Origin: a bacterium
GTDB lineage: Bacteria > Campylobacterota > Campylobacteria > Campylobacterales > Sulfurimonadaceae
Assembly (NCBI GenBank): GCA_018824305.1
Contig: JAHJGM010000055.1
Span: forward strand, 1-64,000
Length of the DNA stretch: 64,000 nt
Direction: 5' to 3'
This document shows, one piece after another, positions 35,551-44,950 of the stretch. The notes under the pieces are model-generated. The model did not search any database, was not told where the DNA came from, and was given only the letters and a program-made list of their open reading frames with translations. Position 1 is the stretch's first letter, and each line of letters starts with the position of its first letter. A program made the position numbers and the translations under genes.

Positions 35551-35826
35551 GGGCGAATTGTAACAAGTTTTTGCATATTTAATCTTTATATGTTCAAGCT
35601 AATCTATTATCGGGAAATATCGTTTTTTGTTTATAAGCGACAGGAAGAATCGGCTGCACCTATCGCTTAAATGAAGAATGAAATGAAATCGTGGTGACAA
35701 ACACGATAGCGAAATTCTATATAGTTATGATTACACCTTGATTACATGTAGAAAAAATACTTTGGTATAAATATTGCTTTATTTACAAAAAGCTCTCTTG
35801 AAATATAGAAATATAGAGGTAACGTT
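35551..35826. other. Intergenic region with structured segment and fliK promoter
   Basis: No gene is visible. Two hairpins lie at 35634-35669 (TAAGCGA/TCGCTTA plus AGG/CCT) and 35688-35707 (ATCGTG/CACGAT). A later AGCGA at 35708-35712 could compete for TCGCT at 35663-35667. A TTACATGTAG variant of the palindrome is at 35742-35751, and a sigma-54 promoter follows. Confidence 0.5.
35763..35778 (+). promoter_or_regulatory. Sigma-54 promoter of fliK
   Basis: The sequence TTGGTATAAATATTGCTT has GG at 35764-35765 and GC at 35776-35777 with exactly ten bases between, the -24/-12 layout recognised by RpoN. It lies about 50 bases before the fliK start, as expected for middle-class flagellar genes in Campylobacterota. 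Confidence 0.8.
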
Positions 35827-37389
35827 ATGATCATCGTAAAAGCAAAAAGTTCAGCTTCATCCTCACCGCTTAATATTGGAAGCAACTCGGCAAGCAGTAA
35901 TGATACAGACAGTTTTTCAAAGCTTTTAGAATCGATTGCATCTACACAAAAGAGCGGCAAGCACTCCATCAAAGATGGACCTTTACTACTGCATGTAAAA
36001 GATGAGAAAGAGATTCCCTCATCAAAACTTACCGCAAAAGATGTCAAAGATCTAAAAAACAGTAAAGATGTAAAAGAAAACAGCAAAAAAAATGAACTTT
36101 TGTCCCTTCTAAAAAACAGCGGGCAAAACGCATCGGATCAAGACACCAAATCCATCATGATCAACCCACAACTTGCAGCAGCATTAGATACAAAAGCACT
36201 AAAAACTGCCATCAAAGATGCAAAAAGCTATCTTAAAGATCAGATAAAAAATACTCCTGAGTATATAAAAGGCGATATCAAAGAGCTTCCAAAAACTACA
36301 AAAGGTCTCGTCGCACTTGCTAAAAAAAGCGGTGTCGACGTAGAAAAGATAACACTAGAGACCGTTCAACTAAAAAATAAAAAAGATACGGACCCAAAAG
36401 AGTCGCTTACTAAAAACATAAAATCCGTTAAACTGGAAGATAACGGCAAAATAAAAACAACGATTACTAAAGATACAAAAATAACTCTCGCTTCAAAAAA
36501 TGACGATGCTGCCCAAAAGCTGGAAATAAAAACGACCTCTGAATCTGTATTGAAACAGCCGCAATCACAACAACAACAGCAGCAACAACTGCAAGTGGAT
36601 GAAACTCTTACTAAAACTCCGCTGTTTAAACTCTTGCAAACAACCGTTCCTTCGCACTCAACGGCAGAGCTAGTCAATAAAAAACAGGTGAAAAATGAAA
36701 AAATTGCAGGTAAAAGTGAAAGTGCTTTAATAGCACTCCTTCATGGAGATAAAAATCTCTCTAAACAGGTTTCAAGTGCGGAGGCAAAAACCGATTCGAC
36801 ACTGGAAGCAAAACACAAAACACACTCATCGGTTTTAAGTCAGCTTTTACATGGCGATACACAAGAAAACAAACATATACAACAGGAATCTGCTGATATT
36901 CAAGGATTAAAATCTATCGAATCCAAAGGCGAGCATTCCGTACATGCAAAAGACTCCGAATCTGATCTTGGCGTCAAGATACATGAAGCAAAACAGATGC
37001 TTAAATATCTGGCACAAGACATTAAACAAGCTATAGAGGATTACAAACCGCCTTTTACAAGAATAAAAGTCAAACTGAACCCTGCAAAACTCGGTGAAGT
37101 CGATCTTACTGTTATCCAACGCGGTAAAAACGTGCATGTCAACATCTCCTCAAACTCGGCTGCCATAAATACACTGGCTCAAAATGCCAATGATCTTAAA
37201 GTCCAGCTTAACCAAAATGGAATGAATAATGCTACTTTAAACTTCAACAGCTCATCTGACCAGCAAGGTCAACAACAAAGCGGTCAACAAAGACAACATG
37301 CTAAAAAAGCGTATGAATTTTTTGATAATGATGAAGCAAATGAAGAGATATTAAGCTCTTTGGAGATCGTGGTTCCACGATATATATAA
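35827..37389 (+). CDS. fliK: Flagellar hook-length control protein
   Basis: The 520-residue protein has a long, low-complexity Lys/Ser-rich N-terminal part with a Gln run (QPQSQQQQQQQLQ, near residue 245). The conserved C-terminal Flg_hook domain has IKVKLNPAKLGEVDLTVIQR, VHVNISSNSAAINTLAQN and LKVQLNQNGM. FliK is exported during hook assembly and switches export to filament proteins at the right hook length. A sigma-54 promoter and AGAGG ribosome binding site precede it. It heads the fliK-flgD-hook gene unit. Confidence 0.9.
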   Translation: MIIVKAKSSASSSPLNIGSNSASSNDTDSFSKLLESIASTQKSGKHSIKDGPLLLHVKDEKEIPSSKLTAKDVKDLKNSKDVKENSKKNELLSLLKNSGQNASDQDTKSIMINPQLAAALDTKALKTAIKDAKSYLKDQIKNTPEYIKGDIKELPKTTKGLVALAKKSGVDVEKITLETVQLKNKKDTDPKESLTKNIKSVKLEDNGKIKTTITKDTKITLASKNDDAAQKLEIKTTSESVLKQPQSQQQQQQQLQVDETLTKTPLFKLLQTTVPSHSTAELVNKKQVKNEKIAGKSESALIALLHGDKNLSKQVSSAEAKTDSTLEAKHKTHSSVLSQLLHGDTQENKHIQQESADIQGLKSIESKGEHSVHAKDSESDLGVKIHEAKQMLKYLAQDIKQAIEDYKPPFTRIKVKLNPAKLGEVDLTVIQRGKNVHVNISSNSAAINTLAQNANDLKVQLNQNGMNNATLNFNSSSDQQGQQQSGQQRQHAKKAYEFFDNDEANEEILSSLEIVVPRYI

Positions 37390-37399
37390 AGGATAGAGT

Positions 37400-38266
37400 A
37401 TGACACCTATAAATACATCATTATCGACTTTGACACAGACACAAAAACCGGCAACACCAAAATCAGCACCAGCACCCCTATCAGCGCAAGAGCCAAAGCC
37501 GACACAAGAATCAAAAACAGAACCTGTACCGACATCACCGCTAGTAGCACCTACAACAGCAAAAGGTATTAAAATGCCTACGCCGGAAGATGCAGAAGAT
37601 AAAACAAAAGTATCATCTGCAGCTATGCCAAAAAAATCCTCAAAAGCAGACGGTGACGTAACAAATCCAAAGGGTGTTCTCGGTAAAGACGACTTTTTAA
37701 AACTGCTCTTAACAGAATTACAATACCAAGATCCGACCGAACCTATGGATACAGAAAAGATCTTGGCTCAAACATCACAACTAGCAACACTTGAATCTTC
37801 AAATAATACCAATAAAGCGTTATCAAATCTTGCTAAATCTTTCACAAACTCTCAACAGTTCTCGACTATCTCGGCTATAGGAAAAATCGCCGACTTGGGT
37901 GATGATACTATCATAGCAGAAGGAAAAGGCAAACCAGTAGATTTCGACATGTACATACCGTCTAATGCATTAAGCGGGACAGTTAGTATAAGTGACTCAA
38001 GCGGCAATATGGTCGATACGATAACAATAGGAGACAACCCTAAAGGCGTATACCAATTTACTTGGAACGGCAAAGATTCTTCAGGGAATATGGCTGATGC
38101 GGGTACTTACCATATAAGTGCGACCTACCTAGACAGTGACAATCAGACAAGATCTACAAAAGTTGGAACCTATCCTATCGATTCTGTGAAATTCGATGGG
38201 GAGACTACACTTTTAGGAGTCGGATCTAAATATGTCCCACTTTCTAAAGTCGTAGAGGTCTACTAG
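37400..38266 (+). CDS. flgD: Flagellar hook assembly scaffold FlgD
   Basis: The 288-residue protein has a Pro/Thr-rich N-terminal 70 residues and then the conserved VLGKDDFLKLLLTELQYQDPTEPMD segment that caps the growing hook. The C-terminal FlgD-Ig and tudor-like part has VSISDSSGNMVDTI and YQFTWNGKDSSGNMADAGTYHI. FlgD is a temporary cap for hook polymerisation. The ATG follows AAGGATAGAGT. It lies ten bases after fliK. Confidence 0.93.
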   Translation: MTPINTSLSTLTQTQKPATPKSAPAPLSAQEPKPTQESKTEPVPTSPLVAPTTAKGIKMPTPEDAEDKTKVSSAAMPKKSSKADGDVTNPKGVLGKDDFLKLLLTELQYQDPTEPMDTEKILAQTSQLATLESSNNTNKALSNLAKSFTNSQQFSTISAIGKIADLGDDTIIAEGKGKPVDFDMYIPSNALSGTVSISDSSGNMVDTITIGDNPKGVYQFTWNGKDSSGNMADAGTYHISATYLDSDNQTRSTKVGTYPIDSVKFDGETTLLGVGSKYVPLSKVVEVY

Positions 38267-38275
38267 GAACTTATT

Positions 38276-39544
38276 TTGAATCAAGCCTTTTATACCGGTA
38301 TTACCGGCCTTCAATCGCAACAAAGCGGGATAGATGTCACATCTAACAATATCGCGAATATCGATACGTATGGATACAAAGGCAATTCCGTAGAGTTTAA
38401 AACTCTCTTTGATAAAGCGATGGCAACAACTTCAAGCCGCTCTCCCGTAAACTCGACAACAGGTGTCGGCGCGACTCTGCAAGCAACTCCCACAATACAA
38501 AAAACAGGCTCTATCATAGTTACGGAAAAAAACACAGACTTGGCTATAGGTGGCAATGGATGGTTTGGCGTCAGAGGCAGAGGTACGACGATGTACACGA
38601 GGTCAGGCAACTTTTCATTCGATACCAATAGAAGCCTAGTAAATGCCGATGGCCAATATGTCCTCGGTACACTTGCGAGCCGTTTTGACAGCAATAATGT
38701 CCTTACCTCAAAAGAACCTATAACAAAACTAGGCAGTGCAAGTGAACAGACAAGTATCAAATTACCTCAGACACTTCACTACCCACCTACTGCGACAACA
38801 ATCGCATCCTTTAAAGGCAACATCGGAAGAGATGATAAAATCCAAAAGATGGGTGCGACACTGATCGATAAAGATGGAAATAAAAATGCGCTTACGCTTA
38901 TATTTAAAAAAACAGTCCCCCAGCCAAAACTTGGAGTATCTTGGGATCTAACAGCTACAACAAACTCCATAGGGACTGTAGAAAATCCTACTAAAGTTTA
39001 CGATAAAAAAACAGGTGTCATCACTTTTAACGAGTACGGCTCTCTCATCGGTTCGACAATCAACGAAATAGACAACAACGGAGCGAAAGTAAAATTAGAT
39101 TTTGGAAAAGGGTATACGGGTGTCGTATCCAATTCATCTGATTCAAGCGCTTCAAGCAGTTCAGACGGTTTAAACAGCGGTGAACTGGTCGGATATGATA
39201 TCAACAGAGACGGAGAGGTTGTCGCTACATTTACAAACGGTCAGCAGGTATCTATGGCTAAAATCGCCGTCTTCCACTTCCAAAATGATCAAGGTCTGAT
39301 CAATGTAGGCGGTGCAAATTATATAGAGTCTGCAAACAGCGGTGAACCTATGTTTTATAAAGATGCCGACGGAAATCCCATGTTAGGGGCTACCGTTATG
39401 AACAGCAAACTTGAGAGTTCAAATACAGATCCAGCTGCGGGTTTGACCGACCTTATCATCTATCAGCGTGCCTATGATGCCAACGCGAAACTTTTGACCA
39501 CAAGTGATCAAATGATACAAAAAGCATTACAGATGCATAGATAG
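38276..39544 (+). CDS. Flagellar hook/basal-body protein, FlgE-like
   Basis: The 422-residue protein has the axial-protein N-terminus AFYTGITGLQSQQSGIDVTSNNIANIDTYGYK split over its first 34 residues, and the matching C-terminal DLIIYQRAYDANAKLLTTSDQM helix. The central part has AIGGNGWFGVRG and TMYTRSGNFSFD, the flagellar basal-body rod/hook fold. It is shorter than the FlgE encoded next door, so it may be a minor hook or hook-rod junction protein. Translation begins at a TTG with AGGAA eight bases upstream. Confidence 0.85.
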   Translation: MNQAFYTGITGLQSQQSGIDVTSNNIANIDTYGYKGNSVEFKTLFDKAMATTSSRSPVNSTTGVGATLQATPTIQKTGSIIVTEKNTDLAIGGNGWFGVRGRGTTMYTRSGNFSFDTNRSLVNADGQYVLGTLASRFDSNNVLTSKEPITKLGSASEQTSIKLPQTLHYPPTATTIASFKGNIGRDDKIQKMGATLIDKDGNKNALTLIFKKTVPQPKLGVSWDLTATTNSIGTVENPTKVYDKKTGVITFNEYGSLIGSTINEIDNNGAKVKLDFGKGYTGVVSNSSDSSASSSSDGLNSGELVGYDINRDGEVVATFTNGQQVSMAKIAVFHFQNDQGLINVGGANYIESANSGEPMFYKDADGNPMLGATVMNSKLESSNTDPAAGLTDLIIYQRAYDANAKLLTTSDQMIQKALQMHR

Positions 39545-39555
39545 GAATAAATAAT

Positions 39556-39573
39556 ATGGAACATATATTGCTT
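39556..39573 (+). promoter_or_regulatory. Sigma-54 promoter of flgE
   Basis: ATGGAACATATATTGCTT has GG at 39558-39559 and GC at 39570-39571 with ten bases between, matching the RpoN -24/-12 pattern. It lies about 36 bases upstream of the flgE start. Confidence 0.8.
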
Positions 39574-39607
39574 TACAATCTCTACTTATTAGCAGGAAGG
39601 ATTTAAA

Positions 39608-41944
39608 ATGTTAAAATCACTATTTTCTGGTGTATCAGGTCTTCAAGCGCATCAAATTGCGATGGACGTTGAATCAAATAACATTGCGAATGTCAATACC
39701 GTCGGTTATAAATATTCTCGTGCAAACTTTTCTAATTTATTAGCTCAAGTAAATCAAATAGCAACAGCGCCTCAAGGCGAACTTGGCGGTAAAAATGCTA
39801 CCGGGATCGGTCTTGGTACGACAATTAACTCTATGACCCGTATCAACTCTCAGGGTTCTGTGCAAAATACGGACAAAAATACCGACTGTGCTATCCAGGG
39901 TGATGGTTATTTCATAGTAAGCCAAAACGGCGGAAAGACTCTGCAATACACCCGTTCCGGAGACTTTAAATTCGATGCTGCAGGTAATTTCGTCGATAAT
40001 AACGGTTTTATCGTGCAAGGATGGCTGCGTGATGATGAAACAGGAAAAGTCGATTCTACTGCACCTATTACTCAAATAAAAATACCGCCGGGACTAACAA
40101 CTCCGGCAAAAGCAAGTTCACAGATCGCTTTAAAAGCAAACTTGAACTCCGGTAATACCGTTGAGAGTTTCGGTGCGATCCGTTCACTGGACCAATTCCA
40201 TTCCGCAGCCGATTTAAATCGCGACGGTCTTTTGGATGTAAGCGATTCACTAAGTACACCTCCTGGCGCATATGACAATCTTCCATACGCTGACGGTGAT
40301 ACAAATCCACTGACTAACCCTGGCCGTATCAATGAAAACTCGCCTGTACATATCTTTACCGATAAAAAAGGTAATATCATCGAGCGCGGTGAGAACATGG
40401 GAGTCATGACAAATGATAAAGGTGAATCATTACTACTCCAAAGCGGTTCTGTTCCTAATCAAGGGCAAGGTGAATGGATCGGTTTTAGATCGGCTTCCGT
40501 TACTGCAAAAACAGGTGGTGCTTTAGCTAACGGTACGACAGATGCGGGTGCTTTAAACATAGCAGCCGGAGACATCAATATCAACGGTGTCGATATCGAA
40601 GGTATCACATCATCACCGACAAGCACTTCTGAGGAAAATGCTGCTGCAATCGCAGGAGCTATCAATGCTCAAAAACGTGCTACGGGTGTAACGGCAGTTG
40701 CAATCGATGCTACTGGTAACGGTTTAAAAGATCATATTCAACTTATCAATGACAACTCTACATCCGTTAAAAATATCAACGTCACAATAGGACTCAGCGG
40801 TGGATCGTCAGGTTTAACCAGTGCTGATGACGATAATCCTATGAAACAGTTCAGATTCACAGACGGAAGCGTCAATCAAGTCGGCTGGGATACAACTGGA
40901 AGCACATACTACTTCAAAACAAGTGAAGACTTACGTGAAGGTATGCAAGAACTTGCGCGCGACACAAATATGGATGGTCTCATAGACAATGTCAACGCTA
41001 CGGTAACGGTCGATGCAGCAGGTAAGTTCCAGATTAAAAATCCAGGCGGCGGTGGAGCTGAACAGGATATGAACGTCGGTATCTACTCTTTAATTGATGC
41101 AAATACCGTAGAAAATTCTAAATTAACGCGCGCTCTTCAAGCAATGAGCGGTGCACTACCGATAGGAAGTAACGGAACACGTGCTTCTCAAGCATTTAAC
41201 GTCCCGACTCACTCATCTAGTATCGATGTATTTGACTCACTGGGTTCAAAACATACGGTAAAAATAGATTTTAGAAAAGCAGAGTTCAATCCGACGACCG
41301 GAAGTACGTGGAAAGTCATGATTACTGTTCCTCAACCTGGTATCATCAACGTGGCTGGCGGATCGACAGGTATTCCGACAAACGTCATAGAGGGTGCTGT
41401 CACATTCGGACCAGACGGGTCACTTTCGACATTTACACCGCCAAGCGTAAACTTTACACCAAACAACGGTGCAGCTCCAAATCAGACTATCGCCTTGAAC
41501 GTCGGTACGTCAAATGCATTTGACGGACTTACAAGTTTTGACAGTAAATCAACGACTTCGGGTATCAGCCAAGATGGTTTCACGGGTGGCGATCTAGTCG
41601 GAATTCGTATTGATCAAAGCGGTAGCCTAGTGGGGTCATTTAGTAACGGTAGAAGTTTTGGCCTTGCTCAGATCGCTATGGCGAAGTTTTCAAACAATGA
41701 GGGTCTTTCTACAGAGGGCGGGAACGTGTACTCACAATCTGCGAACTCAGGGGATCCTATTATCGGTACTGCTGCAAACGGTGGACGCGGGTTTATCCAA
41801 AGTTCATCTTTAGAGGCGTCAAACGTCGACCTTTCACGTGCACTGACTCAGCTGATCATCATCCAAAGAGGTTTCCAAGCCAACGGTAAAACGATCACGA
41901 CCTCAGATCAACTTCTACAGACTCTTATCGGTCTAAAACAATAA
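39608..41944 (+). CDS. flgE: Flagellar hook protein FlgE
   Basis: The 778-residue protein is long, as Campylobacterota FlgE usually is. The N-terminus reads MLKSLFSGVSGLQAHQIAMD, then VESNNIANVNTVGYKYSR, and the C-terminus is LTQLIIIQRGFQANGKTITTSDQL. The extended middle contains several hook surface domains, including one with DLNRDGLLDVSD. It forms the universal joint between rod and filament. It has its own sigma-54 promoter and an AGGAAGGA ribosome binding site. Confidence 0.95.
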   Translation: MLKSLFSGVSGLQAHQIAMDVESNNIANVNTVGYKYSRANFSNLLAQVNQIATAPQGELGGKNATGIGLGTTINSMTRINSQGSVQNTDKNTDCAIQGDGYFIVSQNGGKTLQYTRSGDFKFDAAGNFVDNNGFIVQGWLRDDETGKVDSTAPITQIKIPPGLTTPAKASSQIALKANLNSGNTVESFGAIRSLDQFHSAADLNRDGLLDVSDSLSTPPGAYDNLPYADGDTNPLTNPGRINENSPVHIFTDKKGNIIERGENMGVMTNDKGESLLLQSGSVPNQGQGEWIGFRSASVTAKTGGALANGTTDAGALNIAAGDININGVDIEGITSSPTSTSEENAAAIAGAINAQKRATGVTAVAIDATGNGLKDHIQLINDNSTSVKNINVTIGLSGGSSGLTSADDDNPMKQFRFTDGSVNQVGWDTTGSTYYFKTSEDLREGMQELARDTNMDGLIDNVNATVTVDAAGKFQIKNPGGGGAEQDMNVGIYSLIDANTVENSKLTRALQAMSGALPIGSNGTRASQAFNVPTHSSSIDVFDSLGSKHTVKIDFRKAEFNPTTGSTWKVMITVPQPGIINVAGGSTGIPTNVIEGAVTFGPDGSLSTFTPPSVNFTPNNGAAPNQTIALNVGTSNAFDGLTSFDSKSTTSGISQDGFTGGDLVGIRIDQSGSLVGSFSNGRSFGLAQIAMAKFSNNEGLSTEGGNVYSQSANSGDPIIGTAANGGRGFIQSSSLEASNVDLSRALTQLIIIQRGFQANGKTITTSDQLLQTLIGLKQ

Positions 41945-41945
41945 T

Positions 41946-41967
41946 ATATAGGCTTTTTTGCCTATAT
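41946..41967. terminator. Bidirectional terminator between flgE and dgt
   Basis: ATATAGGC at 41946-41953 and GCCTATAT at 41960-41967 form a perfect 8-bp stem with a six-T loop. It lies between two convergent stop codons. Confidence 0.65.
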
Positions 41968-43062
41968 CCTTCCATATAACTCATTATAGAGCTTTATTGC
42001 ATATCTATCACTCATCGAAGCAATATAATCTGCTACGACTCTATGTTTTTTTCTACCGCGTAAAAGCTCTTTATAGTAATTTGGAAGCATATTCGGATCT
42101 TCCATTAATGCATTATAAAGTCCTTTAATAGCCTGTTTTCCAGCATACATCTTTCTTGTTATCTCTTTGCTTTGATAAAGTTTTTTAAAGAGTATCTTTT
42201 TAAGTATTTTTATCTGTGTTTCAAGCTCTTTGTCAAAACCTATGGGGATCTCTTTATCTGCATCGATCACAGCGCTTAAAACAGCTCTATTGTCAACCTT
42301 GTCTTTTGAATAGTCTAGCAGAGAATAGACAAGATGATTGATAAGATGAGAACTAAAACGATAACGGAACATCTCATCGTTTTGCTTATCTATTCCCTCA
42401 TCATGAACTTTTTTCAGTATCAAAGATACAAGCTCACTCCCTTTTAAATCATCAAAAGTGATAATACCGGAATTGATACCGTCATCTATATCATGGCTGA
42501 TATATGCTATCTCATCTGCACGGTCGACCACCATCGCTTCTATTGACGGATGAGTGGAGAGATTGAACTTCTCATCGATCACTTTTGGCAAAAAAGCTTT
42601 TTTGTATGGATATGAGTGTTTTAGTATCCCCTCTAGAGTCGCGAACGTAAGATTCAAGCCATCAAATGCCCTATATCTTTTTTCTAAAGAACTGACCACT
42701 CTGAAGCTTTGAAAATTATGCTCAAATCCATTCTTAAAACCATCCTTTTTCAAACATTCATCAAGGGTATCGCCGCCTATGTGACCAAAGGGCGTATGCC
42801 CTAGGTCATGTGCAAGCGCAATAGATTCAGCCAACGCCTCTTGTAATCCAAGATTATTTGCTATTGAACGGGCGATTTGAGAGACTTCGATGGAATGCGT
42901 AAGACGTGTGCGAAAAAAATCACCCTCATGGTTTAAAAAGACCTGCGTCTTGTACTCCAGCTTTCTAAAGCTTCCCGAATGAATAATGCGGTCACGGTCC
43001 CGTGAAAAAGCTGAGCGAAAATCATCATCTACTGTAAAAAAACGCTCTGTAGCTTGCATCAT
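41962..43062 (-). CDS. dgt: Deoxyguanosinetriphosphate triphosphohydrolase-like HD protein
   Basis: The 366-residue enzyme hydrolyses dNTPs to nucleosides and triphosphate. The HD metal-binding residues are visible in RTRLTHSIEVSQIARSI and LAHDLGHTPFGHIGG, with a further Asp in ADEIAYISHDIDDGI. The N-terminal RDRIIHSGSFRKLEYKTQVF is typical of type-2 dGTPases. It overlaps the small lipoprotein gene by four bases and is the last gene of the thyX unit, so dNTP degradation is linked to dTMP synthesis here. Confidence 0.9.
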   Translation of the reverse strand: MMQATERFFTVDDDFRSAFSRDRDRIIHSGSFRKLEYKTQVFLNHEGDFFRTRLTHSIEVSQIARSIANNLGLQEALAESIALAHDLGHTPFGHIGGDTLDECLKKDGFKNGFEHNFQSFRVVSSLEKRYRAFDGLNLTFATLEGILKHSYPYKKAFLPKVIDEKFNLSTHPSIEAMVVDRADEIAYISHDIDDGINSGIITFDDLKGSELVSLILKKVHDEGIDKQNDEMFRYRFSSHLINHLVYSLLDYSKDKVDNRAVLSAVIDADKEIPIGFDKELETQIKILKKILFKKLYQSKEITRKMYAGKQAIKGLYNALMEDPNMLPNYYKELLRGRKKHRVVADYIASMSDRYAIKLYNELYGRI

Positions 43063-43286
43063 TTCTCTTGTGAAGGTGTAAATTTTATGATCTCGCTATC
43101 ATTGTTCTCTAACTTCAAGCGAGATGATTTATCCGCATCTTTTTCATTATAGTTTCTGCACTCCTGAGGAACGAGTTGATGGGGGTCAGAACGGATCTGG
43201 TCACACATCGCGGCATTGACGCTAAAATAACATCCGCTAAATGCAAAAGGCAGTAAAAATATGCCTACATGTAAGAGTTTACGCAT
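43059..43286 (-). CDS. Small lipoprotein of unknown function
   Basis: The 75-residue protein has a lipoprotein signal with the lipobox FSGC (Cys19). A short Cys-containing segment (AAMCDQIRSDPHQLVPQECRN) follows, and the tail is charged. I recognise no family. Its start overlaps the thyX end by eight bases and its stop overlaps the dgt start, so it is embedded in the nucleotide operon despite its envelope location. Confidence 0.7.
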   Translation of the reverse strand: MRKLLHVGIFLLPFAFSGCYFSVNAAMCDQIRSDPHQLVPQECRNYNEKDADKSSRLKLENNDSEIIKFTPSQEK

Positions 43287-44118
43287 CTGATTTTCCTTTT
43301 TTTATTATCAAATCCAAATATTTTTTAGGAGTGACTCTCATCATCTCCTGTGCCAGCCACTTAATTTGAAAATAAGCGGCACCGCTGTCTCTAAGAGTAA
43401 AATAATTTTTCAGACTTCTAAGGTTAAATGTCACTACCATATCCACTTTTACATTATCGGTGATGATATGTTTAAAAGCATCTCCTACGTTGCGTTTCTT
43501 TTTTCCCGCCTGCAAAGCTTCAAATAAAGCTTGTGAATCCTCTTTAAAGGAATCAAGAAGCCCTAGAGAACTCTTTGCAACAGCCATCTCATAAAAATCT
43601 TCTACCATTTTGAACTGGTATGAAAGCTTGTCGAACATCCCGCCTATCTCTATGCGGTTGTATGCTTCATCCGTAGTGACGAACATATCAAATGCCAAGA
43701 CTTTTTGTGTAAAAAACTCTTTAGGATCACTGTCTTGCAAAGATGCGACATATGCGTTTATAACAGAGCTCATGGTGTATCTCGTACTTCTCACGGAGAT
43801 CGCTTGAATACGATGACGAGCATGTTCTTGTAGTACGCCGCGGCTAGTTCCACGAATAAGATAGCTCAGGTTCGCGTGTTCTAAGATCGAGTGGTGAAAG
43901 TATGTCCAAGCCAGATCATCAAGCAGAGAAGATTCTTCGATAGCATTTATATCACAGCACATCGCTTCATCAGGCATCGCATGTTCAATGCCTTTTATAA
44001 CCTCGTTTTCACTGTTTTCAAACGAGTCATAACAAGTCCTTGCAGCGGCTTCTGCTACACCTATGCCCGTATTTTGTAAAAGGACTACCTCTGGTTTAGA
44101 ATAATTGATCCCGTACAT
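43279..44118 (-). CDS. thyX: FAD-dependent thymidylate synthase ThyX
   Basis: ThyX makes dTMP from dUMP with FAD, NADPH and methylenetetrahydrofolate. The signature RHRIQAISVRS fits the RHR-N7-S motif, and the following STRYT segment is typical. I choose the ATG at 44118 (MYGINYS, 279 residues) because a TATAAT box at 44149-44144 places the transcript start downstream of the earlier ATG at 44142. No ThyA gene is seen in the window. The gene heads the thyX-lipoprotein-dgt operon. Confidence 0.9.
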   Translation of the reverse strand: MYGINYSKPEVVLLQNTGIGVAEAAARTCYDSFENSENEVIKGIEHAMPDEAMCCDINAIEESSLLDDLAWTYFHHSILEHANLSYLIRGTSRGVLQEHARHRIQAISVRSTRYTMSSVINAYVASLQDSDPKEFFTQKVLAFDMFVTTDEAYNRIEIGGMFDKLSYQFKMVEDFYEMAVAKSSLGLLDSFKEDSQALFEALQAGKKKRNVGDAFKHIITDNVKVDMVVTFNLRSLKNYFTLRDSGAAYFQIKWLAQEMMRVTPKKYLDLIIKKGKSDA

Positions 44119-44237
44119 ATTACCACTTTCTTTTTTTGACATTATTATATCCAAACCTAAGAAAATTAATCTTTTAGGATGTAATCATTTTGTAACTCCC
44201 CTATTCTAAACTTTATAAAATTTTCAAGGAGATACGT

Positions 44238-44945
44238 ATGAAACCTTTATTGTTTTCTCTGATCTTTATACTAAATCTGCAAGCTGCCAAGTTGGATTAC
44301 AACATCACTGAAAAAGCCTACTCAGATATTGAAAATAAAACGATCTACTATATATTTAATCTATGTTCAAGCGATATGAACGGCATCATAAAGCACGGGG
44401 ATTACGAGAAACATCTCAATTTTGATAAGAATATCGCATATGTGCAAAAACGTATTGAAACTGCCCAAATAGACAGCAAGGATAAGCAGAAACTTCAAAA
44501 CAATATCAATAAATATAAGACTATATGCCAAAGTTCGGTCAGTTCGATGAAAAAGAATGCACCGAGACTAAATACCCATTATGCAATAGTTACCAATTCT
44601 CTAGTCGACTTCGAAAAACGTATCTGCAGCACCGGCTTTTCCCCTTTGATAAAAAAATGGCATAAACTCAATCACATAAAAAACGAGTATTTAAAAGAGC
44701 CCTCGCAAGAGCTTGAACAGGAGTTTAAGCGGGAGTTGGACTTAGTGATGCAGAGTGTATCGGAGCTCTATCTTGAAGAGGAGCAGGAGAATGCGATATT
44801 CTCCTATCTTAAAAACTATCAATCCTATTTTTACGATCTAAGCAGATCATTTAAATATGCACAATATGAAAATATCAAAGAGATCAAGCCCCTTAGCTAC
44901 AAAATAAAGTCTCAGATACAATTTTTTGTTCCATATAATTTATAA
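44238..44945 (+). CDS. Exported protein of unknown function
   Basis: The 235-residue product has a signal peptide (about 1-16, ending QAA) and an otherwise helical, charged sequence. It has three or four scattered Cys residues (LCSSDMN, ICQSSV, RICSTGF), which could form disulfides in the periplasm. No known domain is recognised. It has an AAGGAG ribosome binding site and stands alone between divergent thyX and convergent pcm. Confidence 0.7.
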   Translation: MKPLLFSLIFILNLQAAKLDYNITEKAYSDIENKTIYYIFNLCSSDMNGIIKHGDYEKHLNFDKNIAYVQKRIETAQIDSKDKQKLQNNINKYKTICQSSVSSMKKNAPRLNTHYAIVTNSLVDFEKRICSTGFSPLIKKWHKLNHIKNEYLKEPSQELEQEFKRELDLVMQSVSELYLEEEQENAIFSYLKNYQSYFYDLSRSFKYAQYENIKEIKPLSYKIKSQIQFFVPYNL

Positions 44946-44950
44946 AAGCT

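Noticed and set aside
36540-36600. CAA/CAG repeats in fliK as a phase-variable tract
   Set aside because: The repeats encode the usual Gln-rich linker and are imperfect, with in-frame variation only. Nothing suggests on/off switching.
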